A stretch of DNA of 64,000 bases, from the NCBI GenBank assembly GCA_041521345.1, contig JBGOHB010000002.1, one strand, 5' to 3'. Positions within the stretch are counted from its first letter, which is position 1. The number at the start of each line of letters is the position of its first letter. Source of the stretch: Virgibacillus_N oceani_A. Its GTDB lineage: Bacteria; Bacillota; Bacilli; Bacillales; Amphibacillaceae. Made by a program: the position numbers and the translations under genes. The notes beneath the pieces are model-generated. The model did no database searches, had not been told where the DNA came from, and saw only the letters and a program-made list of their open reading frames with translations. Positions 51,477 through 60,420 of the stretch are shown here, one piece after another.

Positions 51477-52070
51477 CTACTCCCGAATAAACTCCAATTT
51501 CTCCTCAATAGGCTTTCTCCCTTTATCCCTCGGCACCCGATCCGGATAACCGATTTGCATAACCGCAGCGATTTTGAACCGCTCACTATCCAAACCAATC
51601 TCCTCCGCAAAATATGGATCATGCATATAAGGCGTAATCGTCCATAGCATGCCTACGCCGTATTCCCATGCTGCCAGCTGTGCATTCTGGATAAAAGCTG
51701 CTACGGAAGAATATTCCTCTTCATAGCGCAACTGCTCCTCTTCTCTTTCAAAATAAATCAACGCATGATGCGGAATAGCTAGTAAAAAGCTTTTCATAGA
51801 TTTGATCATTTTTAATGTTTTAGGATCATTATTATCCTTGATCATACCAACCCGCTGATAGCTCTTCATAATGGAATCAACGAACACATTCTTGCCATTA
51901 CCCTCGTATATTTTTACATTCCATGATTCCTTCATATAATGGGATGGCGCATAGGATCCGTATGTAAAAATTTCTTTTAATATAGCTTCATTCACTAACT
52001 CTTCTTTAAATGTATGAATCGATCGGCGTTCTTTAATTACTTTTAAAATATCGATTTCCCACACCTCCAT
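51477..52070 (-). CDS. Nitroreductase-family protein
   Basis: A 197-residue FMN-dependent nitroreductase family member: IKERRSIHTFKEELVNEAIL near the N-terminus (FMN phosphate contacts), SYAPSHYMKESWNVKI, and C-terminal AAVMQIGYPDRVPRDKGRKP (about 165-184), the closing FMN-binding part. It probably reduces quinones or nitro compounds with NAD(P)H. The start is uncertain: the only in-frame ATG overlaps a GGAGG, so a downstream non-ATG codon may be used. No neighbour suggests a pathway. Confidence 0.85.
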   Translation of the reverse strand: MEVWEIDILKVIKERRSIHTFKEELVNEAILKEIFTYGSYAPSHYMKESWNVKIYEGNGKNVFVDSIMKSYQRVGMIKDNNDPKTLKMIKSMKSFLLAIPHHALIYFEREEEQLRYEEEYSSVAAFIQNAQLAAWEYGVGMLWTITPYMHDPYFAEEIGLDSERFKIAAVMQIGYPDRVPRDKGRKPIEEKLEFIRE

Positions 52071-52162
52071 TCGATTATGATAAATCTTTCACGCGATTAC
52101 TGCAAGTAGCTTAGTTCTAAGAAGTACGCTTCCAACATTTCCTGAGACTATTATTATCCATC

Positions 52163-52193
52163 AAAAAAGAGACAGATCCCTCTGCCTCTTTCC
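52163..52193 (-). terminator. Terminator of the glycolytic operon
   Basis: AAGAGGCAG and CTGTCTCTT pair with one G-U around a 6-nt loop, followed on the minus strand by TTTTTT, 17 nt beyond the eno stop. Confidence 0.9.
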
Positions 52194-52206
52194 TTTTATC
52201 ATAATG

Positions 52207-53493
52207 TTACTTCTTCAAATTATAAAATGCATTCAATCCGGCATATTCGCCCATACCGGCCAATTCATCCTCAATGCGAAGCAACTGATTATACTTAGCA
52301 ACACGATCCGTACGGGACGGAGCACCTGTTTTAATCTGACCCGCATTTGCTGCAACGGCAATATCAGCGATAGTAGCATCTTCTGTTTCCCCGGAACGGT
52401 GAGAGACTACTGCTGTGTAACCGGCGCGTTTGGCCATTTCGATAGCTTCAAATGTTTCCGTCAAGGTTCCGATTTGGTTTACTTTGACTAAAATGGAATT
52501 TCCGACACCCTGCTCAATCCCTTGTGCAAGTTTTGCAGTGTTTGTTACAAAAAGATCGTCCCCTACTAATTGAACTTTATCGCCAACACGGTCTGTTAAT
52601 AATTTATGGCCTTCCCAATCATTTTCATCTAAGCCATCTTCAATGGATATAATTGGATACTTTTCCACCATTTCTGCATACCAATCAACCATTTCCCGGG
52701 AATCACGGACAACGCCTTCCCCTTTCAGATTATAATTGCCATTCTCATAAATTTCCGAAGCAGCAACATCCATCGCCAGCTGTATTTCCTCACCCGGTTT
52801 ATATCCGGCAGCTTCGATCGCTTCCACAATAGTCTGTAACGCCTCTTCATTGGATGCCAGATTTGGAGCGAATCCGCCTTCATCTCCAACTGCTGTGTTA
52901 TAACCCTTGTCCTTTAGTACTTTTTTCAGGGCATGGAAAATCTCCGTTCCCGCTCGCAATGCCGCCTGGAACGTAGGGGCAGCGACAGGCATGATCATAA
53001 ATTCTTGAATATCCACATTATTATCCGCATGTTCTCCCCCATTTAAAATATTCATCATCGGCGTCGGCAAGGTTTTTGCATTGAATCCGCCAAGATAGTT
53101 GTATAAAGGAATTTCCAGGTAACTCGCAGCAGCATGGGCGGCAGCCATGGATACACCCAATATCGCATTTGCTCCCAATTTTCCTTTGTTATCTGTTCCA
53201 TCCAGTTCCAACATGACCCGATCAATGATATTTTGCCTAGTCACATCAATACCGACAAGTTCCGGAGCAATCACGTCGTTTACGTTTTCTACTGCTTTTA
53301 AAACGCCCTTTCCTAAATAACGCTCAGCATCACCATCACGCAATTCTACTGCTTCATGTTCACCAGTAGATGCCCCGCTTGGCACCAGTGTCGCTCCAAA
53401 TGCACCTGATTCCGTAAAAATTTCCACCTCTACCGTGGGATTACCACGGGAATCCAACACTTCACGAGCATAAACATCTGTAATATATGGCAT
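52207..53493 (-). CDS. eno: Enolase
   Basis: A 428-residue enolase of normal length. Visible are the substrate-loop SGASTGEHEA (about 40-49), the metal ligands in AMDVAASEIY, SIEDGLDENDWEG and LVGDDLFVTN, and the catalytic Lys in ILVKVNQIGTLTE. It converts 2-phosphoglycerate to phosphoenolpyruvate. It is the last gene of the cggR-gap-pgk-tpiA-gpmI-eno operon, 33 nt after gpmI. Confidence 0.98.
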   Translation of the reverse strand: MPYITDVYAREVLDSRGNPTVEVEIFTESGAFGATLVPSGASTGEHEAVELRDGDAERYLGKGVLKAVENVNDVIAPELVGIDVTRQNIIDRVMLELDGTDNKGKLGANAILGVSMAAAHAAASYLEIPLYNYLGGFNAKTLPTPMMNILNGGEHADNNVDIQEFMIMPVAAPTFQAALRAGTEIFHALKKVLKDKGYNTAVGDEGGFAPNLASNEEALQTIVEAIEAAGYKPGEEIQLAMDVAASEIYENGNYNLKGEGVVRDSREMVDWYAEMVEKYPIISIEDGLDENDWEGHKLLTDRVGDKVQLVGDDLFVTNTAKLAQGIEQGVGNSILVKVNQIGTLTETFEAIEMAKRAGYTAVVSHRSGETEDATIADIAVAANAGQIKTGAPSRTDRVAKYNQLLRIEDELAGMGEYAGLNAFYNLKK

Positions 53494-53526
53494 AAAATCT
53501 CTCCTTTATCTCATGTTTTTAATTCA

Positions 53527-55065
53527 TTATTCTTTTATCAGCGAAGTGCCTGTCATTTCTTCCGGTTTTTCCAAGTTTAATAAGTCAAGCAATGTTGGTG
53601 AAAGATCTGCTAAGATGCCTTCTTCACGCAGTTCAATTCCTTTTTTCGTTACAATAACCGGCACCTGATTTGTCGTGTGTGCTGTCATCGGTTTTCCTTC
53701 TAATGTAACCACTTCATCCGCGTTGCCATGGTCAGCAGTAATGATCGCATGTCCGCCTAACTCCGTAATCATATCAACCACTTTACCCAAACATTCATCA
53801 ACAGCTTCCACCGCTTCAATGGTCGGTTTTAATTTACCTGAATGGCCTACCATGTCCGGGTTGGCAAAGTTTAAAATCACCGCGTTATGATCTCCTGTAT
53901 CCAATTCTTTTAAAAGTGCGTCAGTAAGCTCATAAGCACTCATTTCCGGCTGCAGATCATAGGTTGGAACTTTAGGAGAATCGATGAGCACTCGCTTTTC
54001 CCCGGGAAATTCATCCTCACGTCCTCCGCTCATAAAAAAGGTGACATGCGGGTATTTTTCCGTTTCGGCAATCCGCAGTTGTTTTATCCCGTACTGGGAA
54101 AGCACTTCTCCAATGGTATTGTCCAGGTTCACCGGCTTATATGCAACATATCCGTCAACGGTTTCACTGAAATCCGTCAGCATTACAAAATCAAGATCTT
54201 TCGGCACATTGTCCCCACGGTCAAAATCACGGAAATCTGCATTTGTGAAAGTACGGGAAATTTGTATGGCTCGATCCGGGCGGAAATTATAAAAAATAAT
54301 CGAATCATTATCCTTTATATTTCCAACAGGTCCACCGTCTTCATTAACAATCACAGAAGGAATGACAAATTCATCATATATTTCATTTTTATAGGAATCC
54401 TCTATCACTTCTCCTGCACTACGATAGGTTGGTCCTTTTCCATTTACCATTGCATCATATGCTTTTTTCACACGATCCCATCGTTTGTCCCGATCCATAG
54501 AATAATACCTACCAGAAACAGTGGCAATTTTTCCGACACCAAGCTCTATCATTTTATCTTCCGTTTGTTTAATGTATTCAGCAGCCGTTTGCGGCCCAAC
54601 ATCCCGGCCATCCAAAAAGGCATGGACAAATACATTATCCAGTTCTTTATCCTTAGCGAGTTTCAGCAATGCAAACAAATGATTAATATGACTATGGACG
54701 CCACCGTCAGACAATAGACCGAATAAGTGCAAGGCTTTATTGTTTGTTTTTGCATGATGCAGTGACTTCAAAAATGCTTCTACCTCAAAAAAATCGCCTT
54801 CTTTAATCGACAGGTTTACCCTTGTTAAACTTTGATATACGATCCGACCAGCACCAATGTTTAAATGGCCAACTTCCGAATTTCCCATTTGTCCATCCGG
54901 CAGTCCTACCGCTTCCCCGCTAGCCTTCAACGTTTGATGCGGATAGCGATTCCAAAAACGGTCAAAATTGGGAGTGTTCGCCTGTTTAACGGCATTACCC
55001 TCTATTTCGTCACGCTCTGCGAATCCGTCCAGGATAATTAACGCGGCTAAAGGATTTTTACTCAT
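53527..55065 (-). CDS. gpmI: 2,3-bisphosphoglycerate-independent phosphoglycerate mutase
   Basis: A 512-residue manganese-dependent mutase. The phospho-serine is in GNSEVGHLNIGAGR (about 61-74), with LIILDGFAERDE as N-terminal metal site and ADHGNADEV near the C-terminus. It interconverts 3- and 2-phosphoglycerate. In Bacillus this enzyme is pH-sensitive and important in sporulation. Its start overlaps the tpiA stop by 4 nt. Confidence 0.98.
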   Translation of the reverse strand: MSKNPLAALIILDGFAERDEIEGNAVKQANTPNFDRFWNRYPHQTLKASGEAVGLPDGQMGNSEVGHLNIGAGRIVYQSLTRVNLSIKEGDFFEVEAFLKSLHHAKTNNKALHLFGLLSDGGVHSHINHLFALLKLAKDKELDNVFVHAFLDGRDVGPQTAAEYIKQTEDKMIELGVGKIATVSGRYYSMDRDKRWDRVKKAYDAMVNGKGPTYRSAGEVIEDSYKNEIYDEFVIPSVIVNEDGGPVGNIKDNDSIIFYNFRPDRAIQISRTFTNADFRDFDRGDNVPKDLDFVMLTDFSETVDGYVAYKPVNLDNTIGEVLSQYGIKQLRIAETEKYPHVTFFMSGGREDEFPGEKRVLIDSPKVPTYDLQPEMSAYELTDALLKELDTGDHNAVILNFANPDMVGHSGKLKPTIEAVEAVDECLGKVVDMITELGGHAIITADHGNADEVVTLEGKPMTAHTTNQVPVIVTKKGIELREEGILADLSPTLLDLLNLEKPEEMTGTSLIKE

Positions 55066-55820
55066 TGCTTACCTGCCTCCACAAGCTGTAAAAAAGATTC
55101 TGCTTCCAGGCTGGCACCGCCAACCAGCGCTCCATCAATGTCAGACTGTGCCAGCAATTCTTTTATATTGGCAGGCTTTACGCTTCCGCCGTACTGAATA
55201 ACGACCTCCTCAGCAGCTGCTTCGGAAAATTGATCTTTTATTACCTGGCGGATATGGCTACATACCTCATTGGCATCTTCACTGGACGCTGTTTTCCCTG
55301 TCCCGATCGCCCAAATTGGCTCATAGGCAATAATGGTTTTTTTCACCTGGTCTTCTTTTACATCTTTCAGTGCTTTTTTTACCTGCTTTTCTATATGATT
55401 CATTGTTTCATTCGCTTCTCTTTGCTCCAGCGTTTCGCCTACACACACAATTGGAGTTAAGTCATGGGAAAATGCCGCATGTACTTTGCTGTGAACCGAT
55501 TCATCCGTTTCCGCAAAATGTTCCCTGCGCTCGGAGTGTCCGAGAATTACATGGGTTACACCGATATCTTTTAGCATAACTGGGCTGACTTCGCCGGTGA
55601 AGGCTCCGCTTTCCGCTTCATGCATCGTCTGTGCAGCAATTTTCACGTTTGTACCCTTTGCTTTTTCCACTAGGGAGCTCAAATATGGAAAAGGGGAACA
55701 AACAATGGATTCTACCTGTTCGTCTTCTGGAATTTTTCCGATGACCTCATCCAAAAATGCATTCGCTTCCTGCCATGTTTTATTCATTTTCCAATTTCCT
55801 GCAATAACAATTTTTCGCAT
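55062..55820 (-). CDS. tpiA: Triosephosphate isomerase
   Basis: A 252-residue TIM barrel: N-terminal GNWKMNKT (catalytic Lys), HVILGHSERREHF (catalytic His about 95), IAYEPIWAIGTGK (catalytic Glu about 167) and GGSVKPANI and GGASLEAESF phosphate loops. It interconverts dihydroxyacetone phosphate and glyceraldehyde 3-phosphate. It is translationally coupled to gpmI (4-nt overlap) and 21 nt after pgk. Confidence 0.98.
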   Translation of the reverse strand: MRKIVIAGNWKMNKTWQEANAFLDEVIGKIPEDEQVESIVCSPFPYLSSLVEKAKGTNVKIAAQTMHEAESGAFTGEVSPVMLKDIGVTHVILGHSERREHFAETDESVHSKVHAAFSHDLTPIVCVGETLEQREANETMNHIEKQVKKALKDVKEDQVKKTIIAYEPIWAIGTGKTASSEDANEVCSHIRQVIKDQFSEAAAEEVVIQYGGSVKPANIKELLAQSDIDGALVGGASLEAESFLQLVEAGKQ

Positions 55821-55841
55821 TTGCTCACCTCTTTAATAATA

Positions 55842-57026
55842 TTATTCCCGATCATTTAATGCCTGTACCCCTGGCAGAACTTTACCTTCCATAAACTCAA
55901 GGGAAGCACCGCCTCCTGTGGAGACATGATCCATGGCCGCCGCATGTCCAAATTTCTCAACTGCTGCAGCGGAATCTCCGCCACCAATTACCGTATAGCC
56001 ATCTGTACCCGCAAGTGCTTCGGCAACGGCCTGGGTACCGCCTGCAAAAGCATTCATTTCAAACACACCCATGGGGCCATTCCAAATAATCAATTTCGAT
56101 TTTTCGACAATGTCTCTGTAAGTCTCACGGGTTTTTGGTCCGATATCCAGTCCTTCCCAATCGGCAGGAATCTCATCGGCATTCACCATTTTCGTGTTAG
56201 CTGTTTCGGAAAATGCATCTGCCACCACCGTATCTTCCGGTGTGACAAACTGTACTCCTTTTTCTTCTGCTTTTTCCATGAATTTCTTTGCCAAGTCTAT
56301 TTTATCCTCTTCCAATAAAGACTTTCCAACCTCGTATCCTTTGGCCTTCATAAAGGTATAAGCAAGGCCGCCGCCAACAATCAAATAATCCACCTTTTCC
56401 AGCAGATTATCAATCACATCAATTTTATCCTTTACTTTTGCTCCACCAATAATGGCTGTAAAAGGTCTTTCTGGATTTTCGAGCGCCTTTCCCAGCACAT
56501 TGATTTCCTTTTCCATCAAATAACCGGCAACTGCCGGCAGTTTTTCCGCAACCCCTGCAGTGGAAGCATGGGCACGGTGTGCTGTTCCAAATGCATCATT
56601 CACATAAAAGTCTGCCATATCTGCAAATGCCTGTGCTAACGCAGCATCATTCTTCTCTTCACCCGCTTCAAAACGAACATTTTCCAAAAGCAAAACATCT
56701 CCATCTTGCATACTGGAAAGCGCTTCATTTACTTCGCTTCCATAAACAGCATCGGTTTTCACGACTTCTCTTTGCAATAAATTGCTCAGTCTTTCTGCGA
56801 CAGGATCCATTCGTAATTCTTCAACTACTTCGCCTTTAGGCCTGCCAAGATGACTAGCTAAAATAACAATGGCACCCTGTTCGGATAAATAATTAATCGT
56901 TGGCAGCGCCGCTTTGATCCGTGTATCATCGGTAATTACAATATCTTTTAGCGGAACATTAAAATCCACTCGGCAAAAAACCTTCTTCCCTTTCACATCA
57001 AGATCATCCACCGTCTTTTTGTTCAT
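55842..57026 (-). CDS. pgk: Phosphoglycerate kinase
   Basis: A 394-residue kinase: FCRVDFNVPL at the substrate site, LASHLGRPKG, the nucleotide-domain GGAKVKDKIDVIDNLL and the C-terminal GGGDSAAAVEKFG. The start at 57026 has GGAGGG 8 nt upstream and gives the normal length; a reading from 57098 adds 24 residues foreign to the family. It makes ATP from 1,3-bisphosphoglycerate. A separate promoter may lie upstream. Confidence 0.97.
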   Translation of the reverse strand: MNKKTVDDLDVKGKKVFCRVDFNVPLKDIVITDDTRIKAALPTINYLSEQGAIVILASHLGRPKGEVVEELRMDPVAERLSNLLQREVVKTDAVYGSEVNEALSSMQDGDVLLLENVRFEAGEEKNDAALAQAFADMADFYVNDAFGTAHRAHASTAGVAEKLPAVAGYLMEKEINVLGKALENPERPFTAIIGGAKVKDKIDVIDNLLEKVDYLIVGGGLAYTFMKAKGYEVGKSLLEEDKIDLAKKFMEKAEEKGVQFVTPEDTVVADAFSETANTKMVNADEIPADWEGLDIGPKTRETYRDIVEKSKLIIWNGPMGVFEMNAFAGGTQAVAEALAGTDGYTVIGGGDSAAAVEKFGHAAAMDHVSTGGGASLEFMEGKVLPGVQALNDRE

Positions 57027-57059
57027 GTGTTCACCCTCCAACGCATGTAAAGTTATGTA

Positions 57060-57088
57060 ATAGTATAGATTTTTACCTACTAACTCAA
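57060..57088 (-). promoter_or_regulatory. Possible internal promoter for pgk
   Basis: On the minus strand TTGAGT (57088-57083) and TACTAT (57065-57060) are 17 nt apart and 34 nt upstream of the pgk start. An internal pgk promoter is known in B. subtilis; this one is a prediction. Confidence 0.5.
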
Positions 57089-57107
57089 CTAGTTCCATTA
57101 TATAGCA

Positions 57108-57136
57108 AACGGAGGAGAAATGCCTCTTCCTCCGTT
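57108..57136 (-). terminator. Hairpin between gap and pgk
   Basis: AACGGAGGA and TCCTCCGTT pair perfectly around an 11-nt loop; only a TTT follows. It could be a weak terminator or an mRNA-stabilising hairpin at the 3' end of the gap message. Confidence 0.6.
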
Positions 57137-57175
57137 ATTATTTTAAAAATATCTGACTACCAGTACCACTGCCTT

Positions 57176-58183
57176 TTATAATCCTTGCTTTTTAATAAAC
57201 ACTGCCAGATCCAGACACCTTGCTGAATAGCCCATTTCATTGTCATACCAAGCAACAATCTTTGCCATGTTATCTTCCATTACCATCGTAGATAGACCGT
57301 CGACAATAGAAGAATGCGGGTTGCCTACAATGTCCGTTGATACAAGCGGCTCTTCACTATATTCGAGAATGCCTTTCAAGTCACCTTCAGCCGCTTCTTT
57401 AAACGCCTGATTAATTTCTTCTTCTGTTGCGTTTTTCTCAAGCTCTACTACGAGATCAGTAAGTGAGCCGTCTGGAGTAGGAACACGTACCGCACCACCA
57501 TTTAATTTTCCTTCCAATTCGGGAAGTACTTTTCCTACTGCTTTTGCTGCTCCTGTTGTCGTAGGTATAATATTTTGCGCTGCTGCCCGTGCACGGCGGT
57601 AATCTTTATGCGGCAGATCCAAGATTTGCTGATCATTTGTATAGGAATGGATGGTTGTCATTAATCCGCGTTTAATACCAAAATTGTCATTTACTACTTT
57701 TGCAAATGTGGCTAAACAATTCGTTGTACAGGAAGCGTTAGAAACTATATGATGCGTGCTTGCATCATACTTATCATCGTTAACGCCCAGCACCATGGTC
57801 AAGTCTTCATTTTTTGCCGGGGCAGAAATAATCACTTTTTTCGCTCCTGCATCGATATGTTTTTGTGAGCTTTCCCGATCCACAAAACGCCCGGTAGATT
57901 CAATAACCACTTCCACACCAAGCTCTCCCCAGTTCAGATCTGCTGGATCACGCTCGGACAATACTTTAACTTCCTTCCCTCCAACAACAATAGCACCATC
58001 TTTCGCTTCAACATCTTGATCCAGAATTCCGTGGACAGAATCATATTTTAACAAATGTGCCAGCATATCAGCATCTGTCAAGTCATTAACAGCGACAATT
58101 TCCACTTCATTATTCCCGATTGCCTGACGTAAAACATTACGTCCAATTCTTCCAAATCCATTAATACCTACTTTTACTGTCAT
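57176..58183 (-). CDS. gapA: Glyceraldehyde-3-phosphate dehydrogenase
   Basis: A 335-residue glycolytic GAPDH: NAD-binding GINGFGRIGRNVLRQA, catalytic cysteine in SNASCTTNCLA (Cys152), His in TTIHSYTNDQ (about 179), and C-terminal WYDNEMGYS. Its place directly after cggR marks it as the catabolic NAD-dependent enzyme rather than the gluconeogenic GapB. It is separated from cggR by 34 nt. Confidence 0.97.
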   Translation of the reverse strand: MTVKVGINGFGRIGRNVLRQAIGNNEVEIVAVNDLTDADMLAHLLKYDSVHGILDQDVEAKDGAIVVGGKEVKVLSERDPADLNWGELGVEVVIESTGRFVDRESSQKHIDAGAKKVIISAPAKNEDLTMVLGVNDDKYDASTHHIVSNASCTTNCLATFAKVVNDNFGIKRGLMTTIHSYTNDQQILDLPHKDYRRARAAAQNIIPTTTGAAKAVGKVLPELEGKLNGGAVRVPTPDGSLTDLVVELEKNATEEEINQAFKEAAEGDLKGILEYSEEPLVSTDIVGNPHSSIVDGLSTMVMEDNMAKIVAWYDNEMGYSARCLDLAVFIKKQGL

Positions 58184-58217
58184 TTATAATCCTCCTATTT
58201 TACATGTGTTTCATCAT

Positions 58218-59246
58218 TTAAAGGGGTAACTCTTTAATTATTGCTTCTGCTGCTGCTTCATCTGTAATCAGCAAGTTACTTTTTCCATGCTTTAAATAAG
58301 ATGAAATAGACTTAGCCTTTGAAGTTCCTCCTGCGATGGAAATTACATATTCTACGTTACTGAGATCCTCAAGCTGCATTCCAACGGTTCGTACTTTGTG
58401 CACAATATGACCATGATCATCAAAATAATAACCAAATGCTTCGCTGACTGCACCTTGTCTTTTAAGTCTATTTATAATAGTTTCCGGCGTTTTCCTCCGC
58501 TCGGCCATTTTGATTGCATCACCAATTCCGTGAAGGGCAATACTTGCATTTTTAATGATTGACAAGGTTTCATTGATGGAAGTTTCATTAATAATGGATT
58601 GATAAGCGGATTCACTTAGCGGGTCTGGAACATAAAGCAAACGGTAATTCCCATTCGCTCTTCTCGCCATTTCCACCGCAATCGTGTTTGCCTGGTTTTC
58701 TGCATTTTCACCGATACCGCCGCGAGCGGGGACAAACTTCAGCCCTGTCTGACCTTCTAAAGGCTTCATCACCTCTGCAGCAGCAGCCATTGTTGACCCA
58801 CCGGTTACTGCAATCGTCTCTATATTGCTTTTTATTTTATTTAGATAGGAAACACAGGCCTTCCCCATCTCCCCTTTAACCCATTCATACTCGTCACTAT
58901 TGCCAGCAACAACAATAACTTGTTCTACATTTAATCTTTCCTGAATTTGTTTTTCTAAAACACTTAAACCCATAATCTCGCCAAAAAAACCGGTAAGCTG
59001 TTCCAGAAGTGCTGAGCCATCTTTAGTCGTGAACATTCCTTTTGATGTTACATCGATTAAACCCTGCTTTTGTAAAAATTCAACTTCTGCACGTACATGA
59101 CGTTCTGTTATATTCGTATTTTCAGCCAATGCCCTTCGTCCAATTGGCTGAAATAGATCCACTGTATGCAGTACAGCATACCTTTCTTCCATGACATCCA
59201 ACAGATCAGGGATCAATTTTTTCTGCATATTAATCAGGTTTTGCAT
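58218..59246 (-). CDS. cggR: Central glycolytic genes regulator CggR
   Basis: A 342-residue SorC/DeoR-type repressor: an N-terminal helix-turn-helix (GRRALAENTNITERHVRAEV, about 36-55) and a sugar-phosphate-binding C-terminal domain (VAVTGGSTMAAAAE, VPARGGIGENAE, GGTSKAKSI). CggR represses its own operon and is released by fructose 1,6-bisphosphate. The ATG at 59246 has GGAG 7 nt upstream; the extra eight residues of a longer reading lie in the ribosome binding site region. Its operator stands 19 nt upstream. Confidence 0.95.
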   Translation of the reverse strand: MQNLINMQKKLIPDLLDVMEERYAVLHTVDLFQPIGRRALAENTNITERHVRAEVEFLQKQGLIDVTSKGMFTTKDGSALLEQLTGFFGEIMGLSVLEKQIQERLNVEQVIVVAGNSDEYEWVKGEMGKACVSYLNKIKSNIETIAVTGGSTMAAAAEVMKPLEGQTGLKFVPARGGIGENAENQANTIAVEMARRANGNYRLLYVPDPLSESAYQSIINETSINETLSIIKNASIALHGIGDAIKMAERRKTPETIINRLKRQGAVSEAFGYYFDDHGHIVHKVRTVGMQLEDLSNVEYVISIAGGTSKAKSISSYLKHGKSNLLITDEAAAEAIIKELPL

Positions 59247-59265
59247 ATATCGACTCCTTTTGATG

Positions 59266-59301
59266 GTCACTTAGTGTCCCGCGCGGTCATATCGCGTCCC
59301 T
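59266..59301 (-). promoter_or_regulatory. CggR operator (two half-sites)
   Basis: On the minus strand two copies of GGGAC-N6-TGAC are spaced as in the known CggR operator: the first GGGAC, six bases, TGAC, four bases, CGGGAC, six bases, TGAC. This is the direct-repeat layout of B. subtilis (CGGGAC-N6-TGTC-N4-CGGGAC-N6-TGTC). It lies between promoter region and cggR start. Confidence 0.92.
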
Positions 59302-59583
59302 GTCAAAGCAAAAAAATATTCACTTCTAATCTTAATTATAAAGCAACATATAACAGGAAACAAATTATTTGCTGTGAAAAACCTCGGCTAGTATCTTCTC
59401 CTTCCTAAATTTCAGTACCCGGAGATCAGAAGACCTATACAAGTAAAAATGACCCACCTGGGTTCGCGTTTAGTAAGAGGCGTAGTGGGCTGGTTATATT
59501 ATGTATATTATAATTTGTACCAGACTAATTTGAAGTTGCCAACACTTTTAAACGGATGCAGTATAGCAAAAAGGAATGCATTG
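59302..59583. other. Gap upstream of cggR
   Basis: No gene seen. It should hold the promoter of the glycolytic operon; no clear -35/-10 pair was chosen. A stretch at about 59445-59495 is richer in GC but has no motif I recognise. Confidence 0.4.
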
Positions 59584-59844
59584 TCAGTCATTCGTTTTTT
59601 CAATATTATCCTTCAATATCTGTTCTAATGATTTTATATTTATTTCTTCACAGTCCAATGTACTATCATTAATTTGTACATAAGGTATGAGCAGCTGATA
59701 TTTCTCCAGCCATTCATCATTCGTATATATATCCCGTTCCTCCAATTCAAACGGGTACTCCCGCTGAAACATGAGCAGCAGTGCTTTTGCATCATCGCAT
59801 AAGGAACAAAGCGCTTTTGTATAAAAAATCAACTTTTGCATCAT
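59584..59844 (-). CDS. Glutaredoxin-like protein
   Basis: An 86-residue thioredoxin-fold protein: MQKLIFYTKALCSLCDDAKA has the CxxC pair (CSLC, about 13-16), and LLIPYVQIND carries the cis-proline. This is the short glutaredoxin-family/DUF836 type that occurs near cggR in several Bacillaceae. It is probably a cytoplasmic thiol-disulphide oxidoreductase; its partner is unknown. Confidence 0.85.
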   Translation of the reverse strand: MMQKLIFYTKALCSLCDDAKALLLMFQREYPFELEERDIYTNDEWLEKYQLLIPYVQINDSTLDCEEINIKSLEQILKDNIEKTND

Positions 59845-59981
59845 TTACCACATCCACTCTGTTAAATCTTCTATATCTATTTTGCCACAAGCTTGCTATA
59901 CTGTCACTCCCTTCCTACATGTCAAATTTTCGTCCATACTTTATAATGAATCATAAGATGGGTACAAGGAGTGTTATAAAA

Positions 59982-60374
59982 TTGATTGAAGTGTATACAG
60001 ATGCAGCCTCACGAGGAAACCCGGGGTTGAGCGGTGCCGGTATTTACATGAAATGTGGAAGCTGCAGGTATGAGTATTCTTTCCCTTTAGGGGTACTGTC
60101 GAACCATGAAGCTGAATTCCATGCAATGATTAAAGCGCTTGAGCTATGTAAAAAATACTTTCCCGATCATATTATATCTGTTCGATCAGACTCCAAGGTT
60201 GCAATAGATGTGATCGAAAAAGACTTTACTAAAAATAAAAACTTCCTTCCGCTGCTTGAAAACATTAGGGGATATACAGATCAGTTCCCGCACGTTTTCT
60301 TTAAATGGATACCGGAGAAACAAAACAAATACGCCGATATACTGGCGAAAAAAGCAATTCAACTGAATGAATAA
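59982..60374 (+). CDS. Ribonuclease HI-family protein (YpdQ/YpeP-like)
   Basis: A 130-residue RNase H fold protein. The four acidic active-site residues are visible: Asp in YTDAASRGNPG, Glu in NHEAEFHAM, Asp in VRSDSKVAID and Asp in YADILAKKA. The TTG at 59982 with AAGGAG 10 nt upstream is preferred over a much longer reading whose N-terminus is not protein-like for the family. It may cut RNA in RNA-DNA hybrids. Several Bacillus paralogues (YpdQ, YpeP) are not proven to be active. Confidence 0.85.
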   Translation: MIEVYTDAASRGNPGLSGAGIYMKCGSCRYEYSFPLGVLSNHEAEFHAMIKALELCKKYFPDHIISVRSDSKVAIDVIEKDFTKNKNFLPLLENIRGYTDQFPHVFFKWIPEKQNKYADILAKKAIQLNE

Positions 60375-60376
60375 TA

Positions 60377-60413
60377 GATGAAAAGCTCACCACAATCAGG
60401 CGAGCTTTTCATC
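60377..60413. terminator. Bidirectional terminator between RNase H-like and FAH-family genes
   Basis: GATGAAAAGCTC and GAGCTTTTCATC are exact 12-bp complements around a 13-nt loop, located between two convergent stop codons. Confidence 0.8.
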
Positions 60414-60420
60414 AATACAA

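Noticed and set aside
54046..54717. 223-codon open frame antisense to gpmI
   Set aside because: It lies wholly inside the intact gpmI gene, has an unlikely composition rich in Ile, Phe and His, and has no ribosome binding site.
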